Shown: positions 54,824-64,000 of the stretch, in pieces
Numbering within the stretch: the first letter of the stretch is position 1
How the letters are laid out: the number at the start of each line of letters is the position of its first letter
NCBI RefSeq assembly: GCF_008080435.1
Contig: NZ_VRKN01000003.1
Location: forward strand, 62,001 to 126,000
Reading direction: 5' to 3'
Source: Enterobacter asburiae
GTDB taxonomy: Bacteria; Pseudomonadota; Gammaproteobacteria; Enterobacterales; Enterobacteriaceae
DNA length: 64,000 bases
Made by a program: the position numbers and the translations under genes
The notes under the pieces: generated by a model
What the model was told of the DNA's origin: nothing
Seen by the model: the letters and a program-made list of their open reading frames with translations, nothing else
Database searches by the model: none

Positions 54824-55153
54824 ATGTTGAGTTTTGAAGGCAAAGAGATCGAGACCGATAACGACGGTTATCTGAAAGAGAGTGGCCAGTGGAGCGAAGC
54901 GCTGGCAGAAGTGATTGCAGAGAAAGAAGGGATTATCCTCTCTCCCGAACACTGGGAAGTGGTGCGTTTTGTCCGCGAGTTCTATCTTGAATTCAACACC
55001 TCTCCGGCGATCCGCATGCTGGTCAAAGCCATGGCCAATAAGTTCGGCGAAGAGAAAGGCAATAGCCGCTATCTGTATCGTCTGTTCCCGAAAGGTCCGG
55101 CAAAACAGGCCACCAAAATTGCCGGCCTGCCTAAACCGGTGAAATGCATTTAA
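54824..55153 (+). CDS. tusE: Sulfurtransferase TusE
   Basis: A 109-residue DsrC-family protein that accepts sulfur from TusBCD and passes it to MnmA for 2-thiouridine in tRNA. The [15 protein letters not shown] block and the C-terminal cysteine (PVKCI, residue 108) are diagnostic. ATG 54824 gives the E. coli length; an ATG two codons upstream is also possible. It is convergent with acyP, with a 4-base overlap. Confidence 0.95.
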   Translation: MLSFEGKEIETDNDGYLKESGQWSEALAEVIAEKEGIILSPEHWEVVRFVREFYLEFNTSPAIRMLVKAMANKFGEEKGNSRYLYRLFPKGPAKQATKIAGLPKPVKCI

Positions 55154-55431
55154 TAGCGAATACCGAAGTTCATATATTCCCGCCCGGGTTGATGCGGTTC
55201 CGTTAACACCTTATCAACCCGTGCGCTGCGCGGCCCACCCGCTTTCAGCCACGCCACCAGCTTGTCGACCTGCTCCGCTTCGCCGCAGGCGACCACCTCA
55301 ACGCTGCCGTCATCCATATTTCGCGCGTATCCCGTGAGCCCAAGCTCAATCGCTTCGCGCTGGGTACTGTAGCGGAATCCGACGCCCTGAACAACGCCGT
55401 GAACCCAGGCAATGGTGCAGACTTTTGACAT
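55150..55431 (-). CDS. acyP: Acylphosphatase
   Basis: A 93-residue acylphosphatase (YccX). The catalytic loop [10 protein letters not shown] with the active-site Arg near residue 20, and the Asn in [16 protein letters not shown], are present. It hydrolyses acyl phosphates in the cytoplasm. It overlaps tusE at the 3' end and is preceded by an AraC-type gene on the same strand, an insertion relative to E. coli. Confidence 0.95.
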   Translation of the reverse strand: MSKVCTIAWVHGVVQGVGFRYSTQREAIELGLTGYARNMDDGSVEVVACGEAEQVDKLVAWLKAGGPRSARVDKVLTEPHQPGREYMNFGIRY

Positions 55432-55442
55432 TCATCTTCTCC

Positions 55443-56231
55443 TTAACGTAGCGTTTTCGGTAAACAGCCATAGTGTTGCCGGAAACGGGCGGTGAAACGA
55501 GAGCTGGAAAGATACCCACATTGTAATGCGATTTCGCCAATCGGTAATCGGGTTGACTGTAACTGTGACAAAGCAACGGCCATCCTCACCTCCTCCACAA
55601 TCTGGCGAAAACTCTGTGACTCGTCACGTAACCGTCTTCGCAGCGTCGGCACGCTTAAGGCCAGACGGCTGGCGACGTCCTGCGCGGTCCAGGCTCTGGC
55701 GGGCGATAGCATAATGAACTGCCGCACCTGCTCGGTCAGGTTACTGTTTCGCTCAATAAGCAGCGGACCTGCCACGCCATCATGCAGCAAGGCCAGCAAA
55801 AGACCGAAGGCCTGATGCTTTTGTAGCGCCTCCGGTAAATCCTGACGCACGGCGTGCAGCAGGTTGTCCCACATAAACGCCAGCCCCTCGCTCAGCGGGG
55901 CGCAGAGCGAATGCAACGTCGTGCGCGGCCAGGATTTCAGGTAATGCGCTTTAAACTCGGCAACGATCTCCGGAGACAACATCAGCAAGTCCGATCGAAA
56001 CATGCCGTTCGCCGGCTGATTGATAATCTCCATCACCGTATTGGCAGGGATAATGATGAGTTGATCCCGTGTCGCCTCCAGGCGGTTATCATCCTGAACA
56101 ATCACCTTACTGCCGTGAGTGATATGACAAATCGCCGGAAAAAAGAGTTTAACCTGGTGCAGGCGATGCATTTTGCTGGCAGTCACTTCACCCGCGGTAA
56201 GATGTTTATGTCGAAAATGGAACGCCTGCAC
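55443..56231 (-). CDS. AraC-family transcriptional regulator
   Basis: A 262-residue regulator with a C-terminal helix-turn-helix pair (WTAQDVASRLALSVPTLRRRLRDE; IGEIALQCGYLSSSRFTARFRQ). The N-terminal domain resembles those of GadX-like or YqhC-like regulators; the effector is unknown. The start is GTG at 56231 with AAGGA upstream. It follows the PEBP gene by 10 bp and precedes acyP by 11 bp, so all three could be co-transcribed. Neither this gene nor the PEBP gene lies here in E. coli. Confidence 0.87.
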   Translation of the reverse strand: MQAFHFRHKHLTAGEVTASKMHRLHQVKLFFPAICHITHGSKVIVQDDNRLEATRDQLIIIPANTVMEIINQPANGMFRSDLLMLSPEIVAEFKAHYLKSWPRTTLHSLCAPLSEGLAFMWDNLLHAVRQDLPEALQKHQAFGLLLALLHDGVAGPLLIERNSNLTEQVRQFIMLSPARAWTAQDVASRLALSVPTLRRRLRDESQSFRQIVEEVRMAVALSQLQSTRLPIGEIALQCGYLSSSRFTARFRQHYGCLPKTLR

Positions 56232-56241
56232 TCTGCCATCC

Positions 56242-56799
56242 TTATCTGCTGTAGGTTGCTGTTAACTGAGCCTTTGCCAGAACGTGACTATTGATCATAA
56301 AACCGACCAGCGCGCCGCTGGCATTTTTGTCGACGGGCAGTTTATCCATGTTCAGGGCCCAGACGGTAATCTGATAGCGGTGAGGCTTATCCCCTGCGGG
56401 TGGACATGCACCGCCGAATCCAGAATAGCCGAAATCATTACGCCCCTGCACAACGCCGGCAGGTAATTTCTCGCCGTTCGGGTTACCGGCATCAGCGGGC
56501 AGCGTCATTGTATTTGCCGGTATATTGGCTACGGTCCAGTGCCACCAGCCACTGCCGGTGGGGGCATCCGGGTCATATACCGTGACGGCAAAACTTTTCG
56601 TACCGGCGGGCGGATTTTTCCATGCCAGCTGTGGAGAGATATTCCCACCATGGCAGCCAAATCCCTCAAATACCTGCTGTTGCACTAACCGGCGTTCGCC
56701 GGAAATATCCTGGCTGGTGATGCCGAAAGGCGTTGCCGCTAAAACCTGAAAACTCATCGCCGCCAGAGCGGCTATTGCTATCACACTGCGCTTTTTCAT
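56242..56799 (-). CDS. YbhB/YbcL family Raf-kinase-inhibitor-like (PEBP) protein, exported
   Basis: A 185-residue protein with signal peptide MKKRSVIAIAALAAMSFQVLA and a PEBP fold. The pocket motifs YDPDAPTGSGWWHWTVANIP and GYSGFGGACPPAGDKPHRY are clear. Bacterial members (YbhB, YbcL) bind phospho-ligands with unknown roles; uropathogenic YbcL affects neutrophil migration. Two Cys residues may pair in the periplasm. It heads a likely unit with the AraC gene and acyP. Confidence 0.9.
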   Translation of the reverse strand: MKKRSVIAIAALAAMSFQVLAATPFGITSQDISGERRLVQQQVFEGFGCHGGNISPQLAWKNPPAGTKSFAVTVYDPDAPTGSGWWHWTVANIPANTMTLPADAGNPNGEKLPAGVVQGRNDFGYSGFGGACPPAGDKPHRYQITVWALNMDKLPVDKNASGALVGFMINSHVLAKAQLTATYSR

Positions 56800-56973
56800 G
56801 GGTGCTTCCTCTGCTGTACCGGAAGCCCCACTGTAAAGCCTGCTGCAATGTCGTGATGTGCCTAAGCGATTTGATTTTGTGCCGAAACGCTCAATGGCAT
56901 CCGCAGATGATTGCGCCTTGCTGAATGTGCTACTCTACGCGCCATTTCCGTGAAATCGACAGAACAGCAAATT

Positions 56974-58164
56974 ATGAGTGTACGTTTAGTGTTAGCCAAA
57001 GGGCGCGAGAAGTCATTACTGCGCCGTCATCCCTGGGTCTTTTCCGGCGCGGTTGCCCGTATGGAAGGTAAAGCCAGCCTCGGTGAAACCATTGATATCG
57101 TTGACCATCAGGGGAAATGGTTAGCGCGAGGCGCTTACTCGCCAGCGTCCCAGATCCGGGCTCGCGTCTGGACGTTCGATAAAGATGAAACCATCGACAT
57201 CGACTTCTTCGTCCGCCGCCTGCAGCAGGCGCAGCAGTGGCGCGACTGGCTGGCAAAACGCGACGGGCTGGACAGCTACCGCCTGATTGCCGGCGAGTCC
57301 GACGGTATGCCGGGCGTGACCATCGATCGCTTCGGTAACTTCCTGGTGTTGCAGCTCCTGAGCGCCGGAGCGGAATACCAGCGTGCCGCGCTGATTAGCG
57401 CGCTGCAAACGCTGTTCCCGCAGTGCGCCATTTATGACCGCAGCGATGTGGCGGTGCGCAAAAAAGAGGGCATGGAGCTGACTCAGGGGCCCGTCACGGG
57501 CGAACTACCACCCGCTCTTTTGCCGATTGAAGAACACGGCATGAAGCTGCTGGTGGATATTCAGGGCGGGCACAAAACGGGTTATTACCTCGACCAGCGC
57601 GACAGCCGTCTGGCTACGCGTCAGTACGTTGCCGACAAACGCGTGCTGAACTGCTTCTCCTATACCGGCGGTTTTGCCGTTTCGGCACTGATGGGCGGTT
57701 GTGCTCAGGTGGTGAGCGTGGACACCTCGCAGGAAGCGCTGGACGTGGCAAAACAGAACGTCGAGCTCAACAAGCTGGATTTGAGCAAAGCGGAGTTTGT
57801 ACGCGATGACGTCTTCAAGCTGCTGCGCAAATATCGCGACCAGGGCGAGAAGTTCGACGTCATCGTGATGGATCCGCCAAAGTTTGTGGAAAACAAAAGC
57901 CAGCTGATGGGCGCGTGCCGTGGGTATAAAGATATCAACATGCTGGCTATCCAGCTGCTGAACCCGGGCGGGGTTCTGCTCACGTTCTCCTGCTCCGGCC
58001 TGATGACCACAGATTTATTTCAGAAAATCATCGCCGACGCCGCAATAGATGCTGCCCGTGATGTACAATTTATAGAGCAGTTCCGTCAGGCAGCCGATCA
58101 CCCCGTGATTGCTACCTACCCGGAAGGACTGTATCTGAAAGGGTTTGCCTGTCGCGTCATGTAA
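56974..58164 (+). CDS. rlmI: 23S rRNA m5C1962 methyltransferase
   Basis: A 396-residue RlmI (YccW), the same length as E. coli. An N-terminal PUA domain (residues 1-80) is followed by the [27 protein letters not shown] region, the SAM site [14 protein letters not shown] and motif [11 protein letters not shown]. It methylates C5 of C1962. ATG 56974 is chosen by alignment; the frame from 56911 extends into the upstream promoter. Confidence 0.96.
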   Translation: MSVRLVLAKGREKSLLRRHPWVFSGAVARMEGKASLGETIDIVDHQGKWLARGAYSPASQIRARVWTFDKDETIDIDFFVRRLQQAQQWRDWLAKRDGLDSYRLIAGESDGMPGVTIDRFGNFLVLQLLSAGAEYQRAALISALQTLFPQCAIYDRSDVAVRKKEGMELTQGPVTGELPPALLPIEEHGMKLLVDIQGGHKTGYYLDQRDSRLATRQYVADKRVLNCFSYTGGFAVSALMGGCAQVVSVDTSQEALDVAKQNVELNKLDLSKAEFVRDDVFKLLRKYRDQGEKFDVIVMDPPKFVENKSQLMGACRGYKDINMLAIQLLNPGGVLLTFSCSGLMTTDLFQKIIADAAIDAARDVQFIEQFRQAADHPVIATYPEGLYLKGFACRVM

Positions 58165-58542
<378 letters not shown>

Positions 58543-58548
58543 GCGTGT

Positions 58549-58577
58549 AAAAAAAGCCCGATGAACGGGCTTTTTTT
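58549..58577. terminator. Bidirectional terminator between hspQ and yccU
   Basis: A stem AGCCCG (58555-58560) / CGGGCT (58566-58571) flanked by A-runs and T-runs on both sides, so it can end both convergent transcripts. Confidence 0.93.
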
Positions 58578-58578
58578 A

Positions 58579-58992
58579 TTACTTCGCCAGCCCCAGACGG
58601 GGGATGTCGATCGCCGGACAACGGTCCATGACGACGTTCAACCCCGCATCCCGCGCCAGCACGGCGGCCTGCTCGTTAATCACACCCAACTGCATCCACA
58701 GCGTTTTCGCGCCTACGGCGATAGCGTCCTGCGCGACTTCCCACGCTGCCTCGGAATTACGGAAGACATCGACCATATCAATTTTTTCCGGCACGTCAGC
58801 GAGCGTGGCATAACCCTGCTGACCCAGCAATGTTTTCCCCGCCACTTTTGGCGAGACCGGGATGACGTGATAACCCTGATCGAGAAGGTATTTCATCACC
58901 CGATAGCTTGGACGATCGGGTTTATCGCTCGCGCCCACCAGCGCAATGGTACGCGTGGATGTCAGAATCTCGGCAATATCGTTCTCTTTCAT
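58579..58992 (-). CDS. yccU: CoA-binding protein YccU
   Basis: A 137-residue CoA-binding Rossmann-fold protein, same length as E. coli YccU. TRTIALVGASDKPDRPSYRVM, VSPKVAGKTLLGQQGYATLADVP and VGAKTLWMQLGVIN are the family motifs. Function is unknown. The start is at 58992; the frame continuing to 59073 has no homology. Confidence 0.93.
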   Translation of the reverse strand: MKENDIAEILTSTRTIALVGASDKPDRPSYRVMKYLLDQGYHVIPVSPKVAGKTLLGQQGYATLADVPEKIDMVDVFRNSEAAWEVAQDAIAVGAKTLWMQLGVINEQAAVLARDAGLNVVMDRCPAIDIPRLGLAK

Positions 58993-59165
58993 GGTTTTCC
59001 TCCTGGCTTTTTTAAAAGTGTACGCCAAACCGCACATCTCAACCATCCATCCCATACAGATGCATGAGGGCAAAACGGCGAAATATGTCTATATGTTAGT
59101 AAACGTGATTCTCGAAAAATCTAGATACATTAATACGGCGACAGGATTTCTGACGGGAGCCTTCT

Positions 59166-59828
59166 ATGAAAACCGGTATTGCCACTGCTCTGATTGCGTT
59201 AGTGATGCCGGTCTGCGTTTTTGCTACCACGCTCCGGCTCTCTACTGACATTGACCTCCTGGTACTGGACGGGAAAAAGGTCTCCAGTTCGTTATTGCGG
59301 GGTGCAGACAGCATCGAGTTAGATAACGGACCGCATCAGCTGGTCTTCCGGGTAGAAAAATCGATCGGCCTGGCTAATCACGAGCAAAGGATGTACATCT
59401 CCCCGCCGCTGATCGTCAGCTTTAATACCCGACAAATCAGTCAGGTGAATATCACCCTGCCTCGCCTTGAAACGGAGAAGGAATCTGCGGCCTTCGACGC
59501 TTCCCCCCGCATTGAACTGCTGGACGGGGATGCGATGCCGATTCCGGTGAAGCTGGATATTCTGGCGTTGACGGCCTCACCGAAAGGCCCGGATTACGAG
59601 GCCGCGACCCAGACCTATAACAAAGCGGGTAAACGCGCCTCGCTTCCGCAGTTTGCCACCATGATGGCCGACGACAGTACGCTGTTATCCGGCGTCTCTG
59701 AACTGGACGTTATTCCTCCCCAGTCCCAGACCCTGACGGAACAGCGCCTTAAATTCTGGTTCCAGCAGGCCGATCCCGACACGCGGGCCCGGTTTTTACA
59801 GTGGGCAAAACAACAACCTTCATCATAA
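59166..59828 (+). CDS. csgI: DUF2057 protein YccT/CsgI, curli-related
   Basis: A 220-residue exported protein with signal peptide [20 protein letters not shown]. The DUF2057 body begins [23 protein letters not shown]. coli YccT has been described as a negative effector of curli fibre assembly (CsgI). It lies next to mgsA, as in other enterobacteria. Confidence 0.92.
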   Translation: MKTGIATALIALVMPVCVFATTLRLSTDIDLLVLDGKKVSSSLLRGADSIELDNGPHQLVFRVEKSIGLANHEQRMYISPPLIVSFNTRQISQVNITLPRLETEKESAAFDASPRIELLDGDAMPIPVKLDILALTASPKGPDYEAATQTYNKAGKRASLPQFATMMADDSTLLSGVSELDVIPPQSQTLTEQRLKFWFQQADPDTRARFLQWAKQQPSS

Positions 59829-59908
59829 GCCACATTTTTTACGCCTTTCTCTTGCAGCGTCAGACGGTTCCCGTCATCGTGTAGTCAGTTAACCTGATGG
59901 ATATGATT

Positions 59909-60367
59909 ATGGAACTGACGACACGCACGCTGCCTGAACGCAAACACATTGCTCTTGTGGCGCACGATCACTGTAAACAAATGCTGCTTAACTGGGTTCG
60001 CCGCCATCAGTCTTCGCTGGAAAAGCACGCGCTCTCAGCGACGGGGACAACCGGTAACCTGATCCAGCGCGAAACGGGTCTGCAAGTGAATGCTATGCTG
60101 AGCGGCCCGATGGGTGGCGATCAGCAGGTCGGCGCGCAAATTTCTGAAGGGAAGATTGATGTGCTGATCTTCTTCTGGGATCCGCTGAATGCGGTTCCGC
60201 ACGACCCGGATGTCAAAGCCCTGCTGCGTCTGGCGACGGTGTGGAATATCCCGGTGGCGACGAACCTGTCGACGGCGGATTTCATCATCGAATCGCCGCA
60301 GTTTAACTCGCCGGTTGATATCCTTATTCCGGACTATCAGCGTTATCTTTCCGAGAGATTGAAGTAG
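59909..60367 (+). CDS. mgsA: Methylglyoxal synthase
   Basis: A 152-residue enzyme, same length as E. coli. It converts dihydroxyacetone phosphate to methylglyoxal and phosphate. [25 protein letters not shown] and [13 protein letters not shown] (with the catalytic Asp) are all present. Start [12 protein letters not shown] at 59909 is chosen by alignment; the frame from 59897 adds four residues. A REP element follows. Confidence 0.96.
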   Translation: MELTTRTLPERKHIALVAHDHCKQMLLNWVRRHQSSLEKHALSATGTTGNLIQRETGLQVNAMLSGPMGGDQQVGAQISEGKIDVLIFFWDPLNAVPHDPDVKALLRLATVWNIPVATNLSTADFIIESPQFNSPVDILIPDYQRYLSERLK

Positions 60368-60374
60368 TTTTTTT

Positions 60375-60408
60375 GCCGGGTGGCGGCTACGCCTTACCCG
60401 GCCTACAA
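60375..60408 (+). repeat. REP element between mgsA and helD
   Basis: GCCGGGTGGCGGCTACGCC followed by TTACCCGGCCTAC is a classical enterobacterial REP unit: GCCGGGT (60375-60381) pairs with ACCCGGC (60396-60402). It lies between convergent genes and probably protects both 3' ends. Confidence 0.88.
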
Positions 60409-60425
60409 AACCTTGCCTGACATCG

Positions 60426-62480
60426 TTATGGTTTACGCGCTACCGGCACATCAATACTCTTCAGGATATCGACAAACACGGATGGCTCTTCTTTATTGAA
60501 CAGCAGCCACACGCGATGCCGCGCGCGGGTGATGGCCACATACAGCAAACGCCGCTCTTCGGCATCCGGGAAGTCTTCCGGCACCGGCAGTAGGGCCTCT
60601 TCCATCACCGACTCGCGGGCCGGCGCCGGGAAACCGTCGCTACCGTCTTTCAGCCCCACCACAATCACATAATCGGCCTGCTGCCCTTTGCTGGCGTGAA
60701 TGGTCATAAATTCAAGCTGCAGTTTCGGCCAGCGGGTGGCGGCTTTTTCCAGCGCCGCAGGTTTGAGGTGATGATAGCGCGCCAGCACCAGAATACGTTC
60801 ATCGGGCTTCGCGTAGCCGCTGAGCTTGTCCAGCAGCGGTTCCAGCTGGTCATCCGCCAGCAGGGTGACCGCTTTTTTATCTCCTGGGCGCAGGCTATTG
60901 AGCGGCTTTGCCAGCTGATGCGGGTTCTGCTGGATAAAGCGGTTGGCGATCTCACCAATTCGTGAATTGAAGCGGTAGGTGGTGTCCAGATCGCTGCGAT
61001 CCCCTTCACCAAAATAGTGGTGGAACGCGGTCGTCAGGGAGAGCTGCGCCCCGCTGAAGCGATAGATGGCCTGCCAGTCGTCCCCCACCGCAAACAGCGA
61101 CGTATGTTTATTTTGCGCCCGTAGCGCCGAGAGCAGTGCAGCACGCTGTGGAGAGATGTCCTGGAACTCATCCACCAGAATATGTTTCCACGGGCTGACA
61201 AAACGCCCCTTCTCAAGAATGATGATGGCCTGATGGATCAAACCGGAGAAATCGACGGCATTTTCCTCTTTCAGCGCGGTTTTCCAGGCTTTCAGCAGCG
61301 GAGCCATCAGCTTGACCCGCTTCGAAAACAGATCGCGGATCGCCTCCGGCGCGCTTTCAATCATTTCTGCCTGCGATCCGCCGTGCATTCGCATCAGGCT
61401 GACCCAGCGGTCAAGTCGCGAACCCAGCCGACGCGCCAGTTTATCATCCTGCCAGAAGCTGCCCTCTGGCACCTCCCAGTTGAGCTCTTCCTCCAGCCAC
61501 TGACGCCACCCTTTCGCCTGCGCCTTCTTCTCACTGCACTGCTGGCGCCACGTTTTGATGAACAACGCCTGACGTGCCTGCGCGTCGTTTTCCAGTTTAC
61601 TGATGGAAGGCACTTTTTTACTGCCCTGCTGAATAATATGCAGCGCAAGGGCATGGAAGGTTCTGGCTGTGATATCCCGGGTGTTCAGACGTTCCTGGAT
61701 GCGTTCGTCCATCTCCTGGGCAGCCTTACGGCCAAAAGCCAGAAGCAGAATTTGATCGGCTACCGCTTCCCCGGTCGTCAGCAACCAGCCGGCACGCGCC
61801 ACCAGCACCGACGTTTTACCGCTACCGGCCCCCGCCAGCACCAGCAGCGACTGCTCGCCGTTGACCACCGCGCGCGCCTGGGCCGGATTGAGCGGTGACG
61901 ATTCCACCGTACTGAAAAAGTCGGCGTATTGGGTGAGCATGGCGTCCGTCCAGGCCTGGTTATGGGCGAGACGGCTTTTATCCTTATCGTTCAGCCAGGC
62001 CTGACACTGGCGCCAGGCGTCGCGACAATTGTCAAACTCCTCGAGACGCGTCACGGAGAGCGGCAGCGCCGAGAGCGCCTGTCGGATCTTTTGCTGCAAC
62101 CCGGCAGTCTGTTGACGAGTCAGCCACGAATGCTGCGCATTGCTTTGCGCGATATCGTCCAGCACCTGCTGGAGCACCTGGGCGGCAATCACGCTCATAT
62201 CCTGGCTCCACTGCTGCCAGAGTGCGTTCAGGTGATGATGGAAACGCTGAGTTTCCGCCCACTCGGTGCCATGAAGACGCACGACTTTATCGTCAGGCAG
62301 AACGAACTCCAGTTCGCCCCACACCAGCCCGCGTTTGCAATGGATAGCCAGAAGATGATTAAACGGAATAAGGTATTCGTGGCGTTCCCCGGAGACTTTC
62401 ACCCCGGCATTAAGGAGAACCACCCTGTCGTAAGGGTGTTGCGCCAGGCGTTTGCCTAACGACGTTGCTTTCAGTTCCAT
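60426..62480 (-). CDS. helD: DNA helicase IV
   Basis: A 684-residue superfamily 1 (UvrD-like) helicase, same length as E. coli HelD. An N-terminal domain (residues 1-190) precedes Walker A LAGAGSGKTSVLVARAG. Motif II is HILVDEFQDISPQ; motif III follows as VGDDWQAIYRFSGA; C-terminal motif V/VI regions are MTIHASKGQQAD and LYVAITRARHRVWLL. It is a 3'-5' helicase in recombination and repair. It is divergent from yccF. Confidence 0.96.
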   Translation of the reverse strand: MELKATSLGKRLAQHPYDRVVLLNAGVKVSGERHEYLIPFNHLLAIHCKRGLVWGELEFVLPDDKVVRLHGTEWAETQRFHHHLNALWQQWSQDMSVIAAQVLQQVLDDIAQSNAQHSWLTRQQTAGLQQKIRQALSALPLSVTRLEEFDNCRDAWRQCQAWLNDKDKSRLAHNQAWTDAMLTQYADFFSTVESSPLNPAQARAVVNGEQSLLVLAGAGSGKTSVLVARAGWLLTTGEAVADQILLLAFGRKAAQEMDERIQERLNTRDITARTFHALALHIIQQGSKKVPSISKLENDAQARQALFIKTWRQQCSEKKAQAKGWRQWLEEELNWEVPEGSFWQDDKLARRLGSRLDRWVSLMRMHGGSQAEMIESAPEAIRDLFSKRVKLMAPLLKAWKTALKEENAVDFSGLIHQAIIILEKGRFVSPWKHILVDEFQDISPQRAALLSALRAQNKHTSLFAVGDDWQAIYRFSGAQLSLTTAFHHYFGEGDRSDLDTTYRFNSRIGEIANRFIQQNPHQLAKPLNSLRPGDKKAVTLLADDQLEPLLDKLSGYAKPDERILVLARYHHLKPAALEKAATRWPKLQLEFMTIHASKGQQADYVIVVGLKDGSDGFPAPARESVMEEALLPVPEDFPDAEERRLLYVAITRARHRVWLLFNKEEPSVFVDILKSIDVPVARKP

Positions 62481-62603
62481 GTTCCGCCAAATCCACGAAG
62501 AGATAATTTACCTGACAGTTTAACTGCCAGTTTTAAGGTGCTCCAGCCTAAAAAAACGTTACAATCATTGGGCGTTAATTTTATCGAAAGGAAGTGAGGG
62601 TTT

Positions 62604-63050
62604 ATGCGTACCGTTCTGAATGTGTTGAATTTTGTGCTGGGCGGTTTTGCCACCACCCTTTCCTGGCTTTTTGCCACGCTGGTGAGCATCGTCCTGATTT
62701 TCACGCTTCCCCTGACCCGTTCCTGCTGGGAAATCACAAAACTCTCCTTAATTCCCTACGGGAATGAAGCCATCCACGTTGACGAGCTGGATCCGGAGAG
62801 CAAAAACGCCCTGATGAATACGGGCGGAACCCTGCTGAACATTCTGTGGCTGATTTTCTTCGGCTGGTGGCTGTGCATCATGCATATTTTTGCCGGTATT
62901 GCGCAGTGCATCACGATTATTGGTATTCCGGTGGGGATCGCGAACTTTAAGATCGCCGCTATCGCCCTTTGGCCCGTCGGTCGCAGGGTTGTTCCGGTAG
63001 AAGTGGCCCAGGCGGCGCGTGAAGCAAACGCTCGTCGTCGTTTTCAGTAA
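62604..63050 (+). CDS. yccF: YccF family inner-membrane protein
   Basis: A 148-residue membrane protein with two YccF domain repeats, each pairing a hydrophobic stretch with a short motif: TRSCWEITKLSLIPYG and ITIIGIPVGIANFKIAAIALWPVG. Function is unknown. AAGGAAGTGAGGG lies upstream of the ATG. It precedes yccS by 19 bp, an operon seen across enterobacteria. Confidence 0.94.
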   Translation: MRTVLNVLNFVLGGFATTLSWLFATLVSIVLIFTLPLTRSCWEITKLSLIPYGNEAIHVDELDPESKNALMNTGGTLLNILWLIFFGWWLCIMHIFAGIAQCITIIGIPVGIANFKIAAIALWPVGRRVVPVEVAQAAREANARRRFQ

Positions 63051-63069
63051 ATAAGGACTGGCCGCGTTT

Positions 63070-64000
63070 ATGCTAAGCCCACTGCTTCGCCGTTATACCT
63101 GGAACAGCACCTGGCTTTACAACGTCAGGATATTTATCGCGCTTTGCGGCACGGTTGCCCTGCCCTGGTGGCTGAATGATGTCAAGCTCACCATTCCACT
63201 TACGCTGGGGGTGGTAGCCGGGGCGCTGGCGGACCTGGACGATCGTCTGGCCGGGCGTTTACGTAACCTGGTCATTACGCTTGTCTGCTTTTTTATTGCG
63301 TCAGCGTCTGTTGAGTTGCTTTTCCCATGGCCCTGGCTGTTTGCCCTGGGTCTTACGCTCTCAACCAGCGGGTTTATTTTGCTGGGTGGCCTTGGACAGC
63401 GTTATGCCACCATCGCTTTTGGTGCATTGCTGATCGCCATCTACACCATGCTGGGCGTTTCCCTGTACGACCAGTGGTACCAGCAGCCGGTTCTGCTGTT
63501 GCTGGGCGCCATCTGGTATAACCTGCTGACGCTTACCGGTCATCTGATTTTCCCGGTTCGCCCGCTGCAGGATAACCTTGCCCGCAGCTTTGAGCAGTTA
63601 GCCCACTATCTGGAACTGAAATCCCGGCTGTTCGACCCGGATATCGAGGAAGAAAGCCAGGCTCCGCTCTACGATCTGGCGCTGGCAAATGGCCAGTTAG
63701 TCGCCACCCTTAACCAGACAAAAGCCTCTCTTCTTACCCGTCTGCGCGGCGATCGTGGTCAGCGCGGAACCCGAAGAACCTTACACTACTATTTTGCCGC
63801 CCAGGACATTCATGAACGTGCCAGCTCCTCGCACGTTCAGTATGCCGCCCTGCGCGAAAAGTTCCGCTACAGCGACGTGATGTTCCGCTTCCAGCGTCTG
63901 CTGTCCATGCAGTCCCAGGCGTGCCAGCAGCTCTCGCGCTCCATTCTGCTGCGCACGCCCTATCAGCATGACCCCCGTTTTGAACGCGTATTCAGCCATC
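63070..64000 (+). CDS. yccS: YccS/YhfK-family putative transporter, 5' part (runs off the window)
   Basis: The frame is open from ATG 63070 to the end of the window (about 310 residues of an expected ~717). Several N-terminal transmembrane helices are followed by a cytoplasmic region starting near FPVRPLQDNLARSFEQLAHYLE, the FUSC/aromatic-acid-exporter-like plan of YccS. The start codon lies 19 bp after the yccF stop. Function is unproven; efflux is inferred from family. Confidence 0.92.
   Translation, partial: MLSPLLRRYTWNSTWLYNVRIFIALCGTVALPWWLNDVKLTIPLTLGVVAGALADLDDRLAGRLRNLVITLVCFFIASASVELLFPWPWLFALGLTLSTSGFILLGGLGQRYATIAFGALLIAIYTMLGVSLYDQWYQQPVLLLLGAIWYNLLTLTGHLIFPVRPLQDNLARSFEQLAHYLELKSRLFDPDIEEESQAPLYDLALANGQLVATLNQTKASLLTRLRGDRGQRGTRRTLHYYFAAQDIHERASSSHVQYAALREKFRYSDVMFRFQRLLSMQSQACQQLSRSILLRTPYQHDPRFERVFSH

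Overview
The window is chromosomal DNA from a Gram-negative gut-type enterobacterium. The gene families, codon use and the block yccA-tusE-acyP-rlmI-hspQ-yccU-csgI-mgsA-helD-yccF-yccS are those of Enterobacteriaceae. The full anaerobic cobalamin operon plus a glutamate-mutase cluster suggest an Enterobacter/Lelliottia/Citrobacter-like organism. The exact genus is an inference.

Layout. (1) 1-4.3 kb: the 3' end of ugd, then a four-gene exopolysaccharide secretion operon of the YjbEFGH/GfcABCD type. (2) 4.3-10.4 kb: a DJ-1/PfpI protein, then a likely uronide-utilisation locus (GH88 unsaturated glucuronyl hydrolase, LacY-like permease, DUF2264 protein) with a divergent AraC regulator and a strong CRP-like site between them. 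(3) 10.4-27.8 kb: one long minus-strand operon cbiABCDETFGHJKLMNQOP-cobU-cobS-cobC-cobT behind a cobalamin riboswitch. (4) 28.2-31.6 kb: accessory corrinoid genes pduX, a stand-alone CysG N-terminal domain, cobD and cobA (SUMT). (5) 32.2-44.2 kb: the methylaspartate route of glutamate breakdown: glutamate mutase (glmS, glmL, glmE), methylaspartate ammonia-lyase, an AtuA/DUF4387 pair, an acidic amino-acid carrier, an exported glutaminase, a class I fumarase (likely mesaconase), a corrinoid adenosyltransferase and a LysR regulator. (6) 44.7-52.1 kb: an accessory segment bounded by two same-orientation tRNA-Ser(UGA) genes. It holds a Gram-negative dlt-like operon (D-X-B-A-C order) that includes a 40-residue DltX-like microprotein, an alpha/beta hydrolase, a YjhX toxin followed by a methyltransferase, and a GNAT protein. 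(7) 52.2-64 kb: an orphan OppA-like binding protein, then the conserved ycc block with an AraC regulator and a PEBP-family protein inserted between acyP and rlmI.

How the parts fit. Regions 3 to 5 form a supply-and-use system. Glutamine would be deamidated in the periplasm and glutamate imported. Glutamate would then be rearranged by B12-dependent glutamate mutase, deaminated to mesaconate and hydrated to citramalate. The adjacent operons make and adenosylate the B12 the mutase needs. No citramalate-cleaving enzyme is visible, so that step is missing from the window or is carried out by the uncharacterised AtuA/DUF4387 pair. The most unusual element is the dlt-like operon: a D-alanylation-type envelope modification machine in a Gram-negative genome, with a DltX-like acyl-relay peptide and an MBOAT protein whose usual catalytic WHG histidine reads as asparagine.
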